Of a DNA stretch of 25,418 bases, positions 7,113 to 14,288 are shown piece after piece. The stretch spans positions 1-25,418 of the forward strand of contig CAJOIG010000021.1 of NCBI GenBank assembly GCA_905234575.1, written 5' to 3'. Origin of the DNA: an uncultured Oscillospiraceae bacterium. GTDB lineage: Bacteria; Bacillota; Clostridia; Oscillospirales; Oscillospiraceae. The notes under the pieces are model-generated. The model saw only the letters and a list, made by a program, of their open reading frames with translations. It searched no databases and was not told the DNA's origin. The position numbers were made by a program, and so were the translations under genes. Position 1 is the first letter of the stretch, and each line of letters opens with the position of its first letter.

Positions 7113-7736
7113 ATGCCTACAGCGAAAATGGTCAACATGGCCGGACAGCAGATCGGCGAGTACGAGCTCTCCGAGGCCGTCTTCGGCATCGAGCCCAACG
7201 GTCCTGTGCTGCACGCCAGCGTCGTGAACTACCTCGCGAACCAGCGGCAGGGCACGCAGAGCTCTCTCACGAAGGGCGAGGTGTCCTACACCACCAAGAA
7301 GCCCTGGCGTCAGAAGGGCACCGGCCGCGCCCGCGCGGGCTATGCCGGCTCCCCGGTGTGGCGTCACGGCGGCGTCGCGTTCGCTCCCAAGCCCCGCGAC
7401 TACAGCTACTCCCTCACCAAGAAGACCCGGCGTCTCGCCGTGAAGAGCGCCCTGTCCTCCAAGGCATCCGAGGCGAAGATCCTTGTGGTGGACGGCCTCC
7501 ACATGGACGAGATCAAAACCAAGGCCTTCAAGCAGTTCCTGGACGCCGCCGGTGTCACCGGCAAGGCGCTCGTCATCACGGAGAATGTGGATGAGACGGT
7601 CTTGAAGTCCGCCCGCAACATCGAGGGCGTGTCCGTCACCACCGCGACGATCCTCTCTCCGTACACGGTCCTCTGCGGCGGCACCCTCGTGGTGGACAAG
7701 GCAGCGGTCAAGAAGATCGAGGAGGTGTTCGCCTGA
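7113..7736 (+). CDS. rplD: 50S ribosomal protein L4
   Basis: A 207-residue L4, which lines the exit tunnel; in E. coli it also represses its own S10 operon by binding the leader RNA. The tunnel loop is recognisable as RQGTQSSLTKGEVSYTTKKP with RQKGTGRARAG. The ATG sits behind AAAGGAGAG. Its stop overlaps the rplW start (TGATG). Whether L4 recognises the structured leader in this window cannot be judged from sequence alone. Confidence 0.98.
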   Translation: MPTAKMVNMAGQQIGEYELSEAVFGIEPNGPVLHASVVNYLANQRQGTQSSLTKGEVSYTTKKPWRQKGTGRARAGYAGSPVWRHGGVAFAPKPRDYSYSLTKKTRRLAVKSALSSKASEAKILVVDGLHMDEIKTKAFKQFLDAAGVTGKALVITENVDETVLKSARNIEGVSVTTATILSPYTVLCGGTLVVDKAAVKKIEEVFA

Positions 7737-8032
7737 TGAAATCCGCTTATGATGTGATCATCGCTCCGGTCATCACCGAGCAGTCCATGGAAGACCTGGA
7801 CATCAAAAAGTACGCCTTCAAGGTCGCGCCCGACGCGAACAAGATCGAGATCAAGAAGGCGATCGAGGAGATCTTCGGAGTGACCGTCATCAAGGTCACC
7901 ACGACCCACATGCGCGGCAAGAAGCGCCAGCAGGGCCGTTTCCCCGCCGGCAAGGCCGCCGACTGGAAGAAGGCCGTCGTGAAGCTCTCCGCCGACTCGA
8001 AGAACATTGAGATCTTCGAAGGCATGGCGTAA
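7736..8032 (+). CDS. rplW: 50S ribosomal protein L23
   Basis: A 98-residue L23, located at the tunnel exit, where it docks the signal recognition particle and trigger factor. The N-terminal SAYDVIIAPVITEQS and the central YAFKVAPDANKIEIKKAIEEIFGV follow the family pattern. The start codon overlaps the rplD stop, which implies translational coupling. Length is normal and nothing is unusual. Confidence 0.98.
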   Translation: MKSAYDVIIAPVITEQSMEDLDIKKYAFKVAPDANKIEIKKAIEEIFGVTVIKVTTTHMRGKKRQQGRFPAGKAADWKKAVVKLSADSKNIEIFEGMA

Positions 8033-8046
8033 GGGAGGAAACAGAA

Positions 8047-8880
8047 ATGGCTATTAAAACTTACAAGCCCACGACGCCGTCCCGCCGTCACATGAGCGTC
8101 TCCGGCTTCGAGGGCATCGAGAAGCACGTTCGTCCCGAGCGCAGCCTCACCGAGTCCCTGAAGAAGCACGCCGGACGCAACGCCTACGGCCGCATTACCG
8201 TCCGGCACCAGGGCGGCGGCAACAAGCAGAAGTACCGCGTCATCGACTGGAAGCGCGCCACCGAGGGCGAGGCGAAGGTCCTCCGCCTGGAGTACGACCC
8301 GAACCGTTCCGCGTTCATCGCGCTCCTCCAGTACGCCGACGGCAAGAAGGCCTACATCCTGGCTCCCGCCGGGCTCCAGGCCGGCGACACCGTCGTCTCC
8401 GGCGCCGACGCCGACATCAAGGCCGGCAACTGCCTGCCCCTCGCGAACATCCCCGTCGGCACCGTCATCCACAACATCGAGATGTACCCCGGCAAAGGTG
8501 CGCAGCTCGTCCGCAGCGCGGGCAACGCCGCGCAGCTCATGGCGAAGGAAGGCTCCATGGCCACCGTCCGCCTGCCGTCCGGCGAGATGCGTAAGATCCG
8601 CCTCGACTGCAAGGCGACCATCGGCTCCGTCGGCAACGCCGACCACGCCAACATCGCCATCGGCAAGGCCGGCCGCAAGCGCCACATGGGCTGGCGTCCC
8701 ACCGTCCGCGGTTCCGTCATGAACCCGGTGGACCACCCCCACGGCGGCGGCGAAGGCAAGTCCCCCGTCGGCCGTCCCGGCCCTGTCACCCCTTGGGGCA
8801 AGCCGACCCTGGGCTACAAGACCCGCAAGACGAAGAACGCTTCCGACAAGTTCATCGTCAAGCGCCGCAATGCCAAATAA
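8047..8880 (+). CDS. rplB: 50S ribosomal protein L2
   Basis: A 277-residue L2, needed for subunit association and peptidyl transfer. The conserved C-terminal block is intact: VRGSVMNPVDHPHGGGEG, which includes the His corresponding to the functionally important His229 of E. coli, followed by PVTPWGKPTLGYKTRK. The N-terminal KTYKPTTPSRR is typical. It is preceded by AGGGAGGAAACAGAA and lies 14 nt after rplW. Confidence 0.99.
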   Translation: MAIKTYKPTTPSRRHMSVSGFEGIEKHVRPERSLTESLKKHAGRNAYGRITVRHQGGGNKQKYRVIDWKRATEGEAKVLRLEYDPNRSAFIALLQYADGKKAYILAPAGLQAGDTVVSGADADIKAGNCLPLANIPVGTVIHNIEMYPGKGAQLVRSAGNAAQLMAKEGSMATVRLPSGEMRKIRLDCKATIGSVGNADHANIAIGKAGRKRHMGWRPTVRGSVMNPVDHPHGGGEGKSPVGRPGPVTPWGKPTLGYKTRKTKNASDKFIVKRRNAK

Positions 8881-8892
8881 GGAGGGAAGAAC

Positions 8893-9162
8893 ATGAGCAG
8901 AAGCGTAAAGAAAGGCCCGTTCGCCGCTCCCGAGCTGCTGAAGCGCGTGGACGAGATGAACAAGGCCGGCGAGAAGAAGGTCCTCAAGACCTGGAGCCGC
9001 GCCTCCACCATTTTCCCGTCCTTCGTTGGCCACACCATCGCCGTCCACGACGGACGCCGTCATGTCCCTGTCTATGTCACCGAGGATATGGTCGGCCACA
9101 AGCTGGGCGAGTTTGCTCCGACGCGCACCTTCCGCGGTCACGCCGGCAGCAAGACCAAGTAA
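8893..9162 (+). CDS. rpsS: 30S ribosomal protein S19
   Basis: An 89-residue S19 of the small-subunit head, which forms a complex with S13. SRSVKKGPF at the N-terminus, the TWSRAS segment, IAVHDGRRHVPVYV and the closing GEFAPTRTFRGH are diagnostic. The ATG follows AAGGAGGGAAGAAC. It is a few residues shorter than the usual 92-93, with the difference at the C-terminus. Confidence 0.98.
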   Translation: MSRSVKKGPFAAPELLKRVDEMNKAGEKKVLKTWSRASTIFPSFVGHTIAVHDGRRHVPVYVTEDMVGHKLGEFAPTRTFRGHAGSKTK

Positions 9163-9174
9163 GGGGGACGAACC

Positions 9175-9510
9175 ATGGAAGCAACAGCGAAAGCGAAGTA
9201 CGTTCGCATCTCTCCCCGTAAGGTCCAGATCGTGTGCGAGCTCATCAAGGGCAAGGACACGAAGTATGCCGAGGCCATCCTTCGGAACACCCCGAAGGCC
9301 GCCAGCGAGCCGCTGCTGAAGCTGCTCAAGAGCGCCTGCGCCAACGCGGAGAACAACTACGAGATGGATCCCGAGAACCTGGTGGTTACCGAGTGCCTCG
9401 CCACGGCGGGCCCCATCCTCAAGCGCGGTCAGCCCCGTGCCCACGGCCGGATGTACCGCATCAACAAGCGCACGAGCCACATCACCCTGAGCGTGGCCGA
9501 GAAAGAGTAA
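9175..9510 (+). CDS. rplV: 50S ribosomal protein L22
   Basis: A 111-residue L22, whose beta-hairpin forms part of the exit-tunnel constriction and is a common site of macrolide resistance. KYVRISPRKVQIVCELIKGK, the NAENNYEMDPENLVV segment and the hairpin RGQPRAHGRMYRINKRTSHI are all recognisable and unbroken. A GGGGG-rich ribosome site precedes the ATG. Confidence 0.98.
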   Translation: MEATAKAKYVRISPRKVQIVCELIKGKDTKYAEAILRNTPKAASEPLLKLLKSACANAENNYEMDPENLVVTECLATAGPILKRGQPRAHGRMYRINKRTSHITLSVAEKE

Positions 9511-9525
9511 GGGAGGAGGCAGAAT

Positions 9526-10440
9526 ATGGGACAGAAAGTTCATCCCCACGGAATGCGCGTGGGCGTCATCAAGGACTGGGATTCTCGCTGGTATGCCCGT
9601 GCCGATAAGGTCGGCGACCTGATCGTCGAGGATTACAAGATCCGCAATTTCCTCAAGAAGACCCTCTATTCCGCCGGCATCCCCACCATCGAGATCGAGC
9701 GCGACAGCGCGAAGGTCCGCATCTTCATCCACTGCTCCCGTCCCGGCGTCGTGATCGGCAAGGGCGGCGCGGAGATCGAGCGCATCCGCCTCGAGGTCGA
9801 GAAGATGATCGGCAAGCCCGTGGCTCTCTCCATCGTTGAGGTCCGCACCCCGGACACCAACGCCCAGCTCGTGGCCGAGAACATCGCCGCGCAGCTCGAG
9901 AAGCGCATCGGCTTCCGCCGCGCCATGAAGAACGCCATCGGCCGTGCCATGCGTATGGGCGCGAAGGGCATCAAGGTCATGTGCGCCGGCCGTCTCGGCG
10001 GTGCCGAGATCGCCCGCACCGAGTCCTATCATGAGGGCACCATCCCCCTGCAGACCATCCGCGCCGACATCGACTACGGCTTCGCGGAGGCTGCGACCAC
10101 CTACGGCCGCGTCGGCGTCAAGGTGTGGATCTACAAGGGCGAGATCCTTACGACCTCCCTGCGTACCACCCCGCGCGTCATGGATATGAACCGCCGGAAC
10201 GACCGGGATCGCCGGGATCGCCGGAACGACCGCCGGAACGATCGCCGCGGCGGCTACAACCGCGATAACCGCGACAACCGTCAGGGCGGCAGCTATAACC
10301 GCGACAATCGTCAGGGCGGCGGCTACAACCGCGACAGCCGTCCGGGCGGCTACAACCGCGACAACCGCGCCCAGGGCACCCGCCCGGCGCCCGCGGCCCG
10401 TCCTGCGGCTCCCGCTCCCAAGGAAGGAGGCAACGCATAA
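9526..10440 (+). CDS. rpsC: 30S ribosomal protein S3 with long repetitive Arg/Asn/Gly-rich tail
   Basis: S3 forms part of the mRNA entry channel and its helicase activity. Residues 1 to about 219 are a normal S3: GQKVHPHGMRVG, the KH-domain GKGG loop (VVIGKGGAEIERIR) and the C-terminal KGIKVMCAGRLGGAEIART domain. The protein then continues to 304 residues, about 85 more than usual. The extension has a run of RNDR/RDRR units, four related units built on GGYNRDNR(Q), and a Pro/Ala-rich end. It is expected to be disordered and strongly basic, resembling RGG-type RNA-binding tails. The stop overlaps the rplP start by one base (TAATG). Confidence 0.97.
   Translation: MGQKVHPHGMRVGVIKDWDSRWYARADKVGDLIVEDYKIRNFLKKTLYSAGIPTIEIERDSAKVRIFIHCSRPGVVIGKGGAEIERIRLEVEKMIGKPVALSIVEVRTPDTNAQLVAENIAAQLEKRIGFRRAMKNAIGRAMRMGAKGIKVMCAGRLGGAEIARTESYHEGTIPLQTIRADIDYGFAEAATTYGRVGVKVWIYKGEILTTSLRTTPRVMDMNRRNDRDRRDRRNDRRNDRRGGYNRDNRDNRQGGSYNRDNRQGGGYNRDSRPGGYNRDNRAQGTRPAPAARPAAPAPKEGGNA
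10249..10374 (+). repeat. In-frame degenerate tandem repeat in the 3' end of rpsC
   Basis: About four copies of a 30-36-nt unit encode GGYNRDNRDNRQ, GGSYNRDNRQ, GGGYNRDSRP and GGYNRDNRA. The copies differ at synonymous and a few non-synonymous positions, so they are old enough to have diverged but still keep the reading frame. A second, shorter repetitive stretch encoding RRNDR-like units lies just upstream (about 10189-10248). Confidence 0.85.
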
Positions 10441-10889
10441 TGCTGATGCCCAAACGTGTGAAATATCGCCGTGTGCAGCGCGGCCGCATGCGCGGCAAGG
10501 CGTCGAGGGGCAACTTCCTCGCCTACGGCGATTACGGCATCGTGGCCACCGAGCCCTGCTGGATCACTGCGAACCAGATCGAGGCCGCCCGTGTCGCCAT
10601 GAACCGCTACATGAAGCGCGGCGGTAAGGTCTGGATCAAGATCTTCCCCGACAAGCCCGTCACCAAGAAGCCCGCGGAGACCCGCATGGGCTCCGGTAAG
10701 GGCTCCCCCGAGTTCTGGGTCGCCGTCGTCAAGCCCGGCCGCGTTCTCTTCGAGATCGCCGGCGTGGACGAGGCCACGGCGCGCGAGGCCATCCGCCTTG
10801 CCAGCCACAAGCTGCCCTGCAAGACGAAATTCATCGCCCGCGAGAGTGAAGCGGCAGAGGAGACTGGAGGCGAAGCAGATGAAGGCTGA
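10440..10889 (+). CDS. rplP: 50S ribosomal protein L16
   Basis: A 149-residue L16, which contacts A- and P-site tRNA near the peptidyl transferase centre. MLMPKRVKYRRVQRGRMRG and the block RMGSGKGSPEFWVAVVKPGR are characteristic. The start at 10440 overlaps the rpsC stop. The C-terminus carries a short acidic tail (EAAEETGGEADEG) and overlaps rpmC by 11 nt. Confidence 0.98.
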   Translation: MLMPKRVKYRRVQRGRMRGKASRGNFLAYGDYGIVATEPCWITANQIEAARVAMNRYMKRGGKVWIKIFPDKPVTKKPAETRMGSGKGSPEFWVAVVKPGRVLFEIAGVDEATAREAIRLASHKLPCKTKFIARESEAAEETGGEADEG

Positions 10890-11070
10890 AGAGATCCGTT
10901 CCCTTTCCGTGGAGGAGCTGGAGCAGAAGCTCGCTGATCTCAAGAAGGATCTGTTCATGCTTCGCATGCAGCACGCCACCAATCATCTTGACAACCCCCT
11001 CAAGATCCCCGCGACCCGCAGGGACATCGCCCGCGTCAAGACCGTTATCCGCGAGAAGAAGGAGGCTTAA
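10879..11070 (+). CDS. rpmC: 50S ribosomal protein L29
   Basis: A 63-residue L29, a small helical protein at the tunnel exit beside L23. KAEEIRSLSVEELEQKLADLKKDLFMLRMQ, here named only by its ends MKAEEIRSL and LFMLRMQ, and the closing IPATRRDIARVKTVIREK fit the family. The start was chosen at 10879 because MKAEEIR is the conserved beginning and GGAGGCGAAGCAG precedes it. The open frame extends further upstream but only as a shadow of rplP. Confidence 0.96.
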   Translation: MKAEEIRSLSVEELEQKLADLKKDLFMLRMQHATNHLDNPLKIPATRRDIARVKTVIREKKEA

Positions 11071-11073
11071 GAG

Positions 11074-11337
11074 ATGAGCGAAGTGAGAACTACCTCCCGT
11101 AAGACCCGTGTGGGCAAGGTCGTCTCCGACAAGATGGACAAGACCGTCGTCGTCATCGTCGAGGACCGCGTGGCTCACAAGACCTATAAGAAGATCATCG
11201 GACGCACCTACCGTCTGAAGGCGCACGACGAGAACAATGAGTGCGGCATCGGCGATCGCGTCCGTGTGATGGAGACCCGCCCCCTGTCCAAGGACAAGCG
11301 CTGGCGCGTGGTCGAGATCATCGAAAAAGCGAAGTAA
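11074..11337 (+). CDS. rpsQ: 30S ribosomal protein S17
   Basis: An 87-residue S17, a primary 16S rRNA binder with an OB fold. RKTRVGKVVSDKMDKTVVV, the VAHKTYKKII segment and the MetGluThrArgProLeuSerLysAspLysArg motif (METRPLSKDKRW) are all present. The ATG follows rpmC by three bases, so the two are coupled. Confidence 0.98.
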   Translation: MSEVRTTSRKTRVGKVVSDKMDKTVVVIVEDRVAHKTYKKIIGRTYRLKAHDENNECGIGDRVRVMETRPLSKDKRWRVVEIIEKAK

Positions 11338-11349
11338 GGAGGCGTCGTA

Positions 11350-11718
11350 ATGATCCAGGCTGAAACCTATCTCAAGGTCGCCGACAACACCGGCGCCAAG
11401 GAGATCAAGACGATCCGCGTCCTGGGCGGCTCCAAGCGCAAGTACGGCAACATCGGCGACGTCGTCGTGGCCTCCGTGCGCAAGGCGGCTCCCGGCGGTT
11501 CCGTCAAGAAGGGCGACGTCGTCAAGGCTGTCATCGTCCGCTCCGCCCGCGGCGTCCGCCGTGCCGACGGAACGTACGTCCGCTTCGACGAGAACGCCGC
11601 GGTCCTCATCCGTGAGGACGGCAACCCCGCCGGCACCCGTATTTTTGGACCGGTCGCTCGCGAGCTCCGCGACAAGGATTACATGAAGATCCTGTCCCTG
11701 GCTCCCGAAGTAATTTAA
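11350..11718 (+). CDS. rplN: 50S ribosomal protein L14
   Basis: A 122-residue L14 at the subunit interface. MIQAETYLKVADNTGAKEI, the central KGDVVKAVIVRS and the C-terminal ARELRDKDYMKILSLAPEVI are diagnostic. Length is standard. It has its own AAGGAGGCG ribosome site, 12 nt after rpsQ. Confidence 0.99.
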   Translation: MIQAETYLKVADNTGAKEIKTIRVLGGSKRKYGNIGDVVVASVRKAAPGGSVKKGDVVKAVIVRSARGVRRADGTYVRFDENAAVLIREDGNPAGTRIFGPVARELRDKDYMKILSLAPEVI

Positions 11719-11731
11719 GGAGGCCGGATGA

Positions 11732-12040
11732 ATGAAGATTCGTAAAGACGATACCGTCGTCGTCCTGTCCGGCAAGGACAAGGGCAAGCAGGGGAAGGTC
11801 CTCTCCGCGGATCCCAAGGGCATGAAGGTCACGGTGGCCGGCGTGAACGTCGCCTCCAAGCACCGCAAGCCCCGGAACCAGCAGGAGGAGGGCGGCATCA
11901 TCAAGATGGAGACCCCGATCTATGTCAGCAAGGTGCAGCTCGTCTGCCCCAAGTGCGGCAAGGCTACCCGCGTCGGCAAGTCCGTCAAGGAAGACGGCAG
12001 CCGCGTCCGCGTCTGCAAGAAGTGCGGCGCGGAAGTGTAA
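11732..12040 (+). CDS. rplX: 50S ribosomal protein L24
   Basis: A 102-residue L24, an assembly initiator. The KOW motif region KIRKDDTVVVLSGKDKGKQG begins the protein. A C-terminal Cys4 zinc ribbon uses C72/C75 and C95/C98. Two ATGs lie close together (11728 and 11732). Only the second is in the L24 frame, and it follows AAGGAGGCCGG. Confidence 0.98.
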   Translation: MKIRKDDTVVVLSGKDKGKQGKVLSADPKGMKVTVAGVNVASKHRKPRNQQEEGGIIKMETPIYVSKVQLVCPKCGKATRVGKSVKEDGSRVRVCKKCGAEV

Positions 12041-12054
12041 GGAGGTAGGACACC

Positions 12055-12594
12055 ATGACCAGAATGAAAGAAATGTATCTGAACGAGGTCGCTCCTGCCC
12101 TCATGCAGAAGTTCCAGTACAAGTCCTCCATGCAGATCCCCCGCCTCGACAAGATCGTCGTGTCCGTCGGCTGCGGCGACTGCAAGGACAACGCCAAGGC
12201 GCTGGACAACGTCATCAAGGAGATCACCGCCCTGACCGGCCAGAAGGCCGTCGCCACCACCGCGAAGAAGTCCATCGCGAACTTCAAGCTGCGTGAAGGC
12301 ATGAAGGTCGGCGTGAAGGTCACCCTTCGCCAGGACCGCATGTGGGAGTTCCTGGACCGCCTGTTCAACGTGGCTCTGCCCCGTGTCCGCGACTTCCGCG
12401 GCATCTCGGCGGACGCCTTCGACGGCCGCGGCAACTACTCCCTCGGCCTCAAGGAGCAGATCATCTTCCCGGAGATCGACTACGATAAGATCGAGAAGCT
12501 GCGCGGCATGAACATCGCCATCTGCACCACCGCCGCCACCGACGAAGAAGCCCGCGAGTTCCTGCGTCTTCTGGGCGCTCCGTTCGCTGGTTAA
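12055..12594 (+). CDS. rplE: 50S ribosomal protein L5
   Basis: A 179-residue L5, a 5S rRNA-binding protein of the central protuberance that contacts P-site tRNA. The core PRLDKIVVSVGCGD, GQKAVATTAKKSIANFKLREGM and the C-terminal PEIDYDKIEKLRGMNIAI are all intact. In E. coli the S8 repressor site of the spc operon lies at the start of this gene. Here the gap before rplE is only 14 nt with no special structure, unlike the gap before rpsH. Confidence 0.99.
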   Translation: MTRMKEMYLNEVAPALMQKFQYKSSMQIPRLDKIVVSVGCGDCKDNAKALDNVIKEITALTGQKAVATTAKKSIANFKLREGMKVGVKVTLRQDRMWEFLDRLFNVALPRVRDFRGISADAFDGRGNYSLGLKEQIIFPEIDYDKIEKLRGMNIAICTTAATDEEAREFLRLLGAPFAG

Positions 12595-12608
12595 GGAGGA
12601 GAACGATC

Positions 12609-12794
12609 ATGGCTAAAACTTCTATGAAGCTCAAGCAGCAGCGTCCTGCGAAGTTCACCACCCGCAAGTACAACCGCTGCAAGATCTGCGGCCGTCCTCA
12701 CGCCTATCTGCGCGACTACGGCATCTGCCGTATCTGCTTCCGCAACCTGGCATACAAAGGTCAAATTCCCGGTGTGAGAAAGGCTTCCTGGTAA
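12609..12794 (+). CDS. rpsZ: 30S ribosomal protein S14, zinc-binding type Z
   Basis: This 61-residue short S14 carries the zinc-binding Cys4 site (C24-x-x-C27 and C40-x-x-C43), which identifies the zinc-dependent form typical of Firmicutes and Actinobacteria. The C-terminal GQIPGVRKASW is the invariant family ending. The stop codon falls in the loop of a small perfect hairpin (TTCCTG/CAGGAA, 12785-12801), the first of several structures in the gap that follows. Confidence 0.98.
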   Translation: MAKTSMKLKQQRPAKFTTRKYNRCKICGRPHAYLRDYGICRICFRNLAYKGQIPGVRKASW

Positions 12795-12924
12795 TCAGGA
12801 AACATCATCCTGGGCCGACTTCTCGGTCCAGGATGGAACCATGTAAAAACCCCATGAAAGGCCGAGCTCAATCACAGTGATGTTATTGACCCGGAACCTC
12901 ATGGGATAAACCGCAAAACGCGGT
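12785..12924 (+). other. Gene-free structured intergenic region between rpsZ and rpsH
   Basis: Four hairpins span the end of rpsZ and the gap. The first is TTCCTG/CAGGAA around the rpsZ stop. The second is a 13-bp helix with one G-U pair and a 4-nt loop (12806-12818 with 12823-12835). The third is a long helix built from CCCATGA/TCATGGG (12851-12857 with 12899-12905), CCG/CGG and TCAAT/ATTGA (12868-12872 with 12885-12889). The fourth is ACCGC/GCGGT (12910-12924). None has a T tract. The rpsH ribosome site AAGGAGG begins about 12 nt after the last helix. A translational or stability element acting on rpsH is plausible. Confidence 0.5.
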
Positions 12925-12951
12925 AACTCTGAATGAAGGAGGAAACCCCAA

Positions 12952-13345
12952 GTGCAAATCACCGACCCCATCGCAGATATGCTGACCCGCATCCGCAACG
13001 CCGGAACGGCGAAGCATGAGACCGTGGACGTTCCCGCGTCCAAAATGAAGAAGGCCATCGCCGAGATCCTTCTGAACGAGGGCTACATCAAGTCCTTCCA
13101 GATGATCGACGACGGCACCCAGGGCGTCATCCGCATCACCCTGAAGTACCTCCCCGGCAAGGAAAAGGCCATCACGGGCCTGCGCCGCGTGTCGAAGCCC
13201 GGCCTGCGCGTTTATGCCGGGGCTGACGAGCTCCCCCGCGTCCTGCGCGGTCTGGGCATCGCCATCATCTCCACCTCCAAGGGCGTCATGACCGACAGCC
13301 CGCAAGCTCCACGTCGGCGGCGAAGTCCTCGCGTTCGTGTGGTAA
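12952..13345 (+). pseudogene. rpsH: 30S ribosomal protein S8, frameshifted near the 3' end in this sequence
   Basis: S8 binds 16S rRNA helix 21 and represses the spc operon in E. coli. The frame opens with a GTG behind AAGGAGGAAACCCCAA and reads QITDPIADMLTRIRNA through GLGIAIISTSKGVMTD (D115). The expected ending ARKLHVGGEVLAFVW, with its stop at 13343-13345, then appears in another frame. Only one base (13297) separates the two frames, where relatives normally have two codons, so a loss of about 5 nt (such as the KQ codons) explains it. Uncorrected, the frame runs on to 13368 with a meaningless tail overlapping rplF. S8 is essential and no second copy is visible, so an assembly error is the likeliest cause. 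Confidence 0.92.
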
Positions 13346-13360
13346 GGGAGGAGAGCGAAG

Positions 13361-13903
13361 ATGTCTAGAATTGGTAGAGCTCCCATCGCCATCCCCGCCG
13401 GCGTCGAAGTGAAGGTCGCCGAGGGGAACGTCGTCACCGTCAAGGGCCCCAAGGGCGAGCTGACCCAGACCCTGAGCCCGGTGATGGACATCAAGGTCGA
13501 CGGCGCTGCCGTCACTGTGGCCCGTCCGAACGACGAGGCTATGAACCGTTCTCTGCACGGCCTGACCCGTACCCTTCTCCACAACATGGTCGTCGGCGTG
13601 ACCGACGGCTTCACGAAGACCCTGGAGATCAACGGCGTCGGCTATCGCGCCTCCAAGGAAGGCAAGAACCTTGTCCTGAACGTTGGCTACAGCCACCCGG
13701 TGAACATCCCCGATACGGACGATGTCCAGACCGAGGTGCCGAACCCCAACCAGATCATCGTCAAGGGTATTGACAAACAGAAGGTCGGCCAGTTTGCGGC
13801 TGAGATCCGTGGCAAGCGTCCTCCCGAACCCTACAAGGGCAAGGGCATCAAGTACGCTGACGAGGTCATCATCCGCAAGGAAGGCAAGACCGGCGCGAAG
13901 TAA
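13361..13903 (+). CDS. rplF: 50S ribosomal protein L6
   Basis: A 180-residue L6 near the factor-binding site of the large subunit. SRIGRAPIAIPAGVEV at the start and the C-terminal rRNA-binding block GKRPPEPYKGKGIKYADE are conserved. It is preceded by AAGGGAGGAGAGCGAAG. The start lies 15 nt beyond the true rpsH stop, which supports the reconstructed end of rpsH. Confidence 0.98.
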   Translation: MSRIGRAPIAIPAGVEVKVAEGNVVTVKGPKGELTQTLSPVMDIKVDGAAVTVARPNDEAMNRSLHGLTRTLLHNMVVGVTDGFTKTLEINGVGYRASKEGKNLVLNVGYSHPVNIPDTDDVQTEVPNPNQIIVKGIDKQKVGQFAAEIRGKRPPEPYKGKGIKYADEVIIRKEGKTGAK

Positions 13904-13918
13904 GAGGAGGTGTGCTGA

Positions 13919-14270
13919 ATGACCCAATACGAGAGCAAAGCGTGACAGACGTCACTACAGACTGCGCTTCAAGGTCAAGGGTACCGCTGAGCGCCCCCGT
14001 CTGTGCGTCTTCCGCAGTGAAAAGCATATTTACGCCCAGATCATCGACGACGTCGCCGGCACGACCCTCGTGGCCGCCGCGTCCAACGAGAAGGGCTTCG
14101 AAGGCTCCGGCTCCAACAAGGAGGGCGCCCGCGCTGTGGGCAAGCTCGTTGCGGAGCGCGCCCTGGCGAAGGGCATCGACACCGTGGTGTTCGACCGCGG
14201 AGGCTATGTGTATCATGGCCGCGTCCAGGAGCTGGCCGACGGCGCCCGTGAGGGCGGCCTGAAATTCTGA
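13919..14270 (+). pseudogene. rplR: 50S ribosomal protein L18, frameshifted just after its start codon in this sequence
   Basis: L18 brings 5S rRNA to the large subunit. AGGAGGTG and ATG (13919) are in place, but that frame stops after eight codons. The L18 protein is read in another frame beginning at CCC (13923): PNTRAKRDRRHYRLRFKVKG, then a segment containing RPRLCVFRSEKHIYAQIIDD, ending EGGLKF at 14270. No ATG, GTG or TTG opens that frame until 14070, far inside the conserved core. Removal of about 5 nt from an original ATG-ACC-AAG-CCC-AAT-ACG would give exactly what is seen. Because L18 is essential, a consensus or assembly error is the most likely explanation. Confidence 0.92.
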
Positions 14271-14288
14271 CGGGAGGAGGAAACGAAC

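Noticed and set aside
7747..10032. A 761-codon minus-strand open frame across rplW to rpsC
   Set aside because: It lies entirely opposite well-identified ribosomal protein genes, and the His/Asp/Leu-rich translation is typical of antisense GC-rich coding DNA.
10200..10380. CRISPR array or minisatellite unrelated to coding at the rpsC 3' end
   Set aside because: The repeats are degenerate, lack spacers, and keep a single reading frame ending at the rpsC stop that overlaps rplP, so they belong to the S3 tail.
13912..14262. 116-codon frame starting at GTG 13912 as the gene between rplF and rpsE
   Set aside because: Its translation is Ser/Arg/Pro-rich and unrelated to L18. L18 is clearly encoded in another frame over the same bases.
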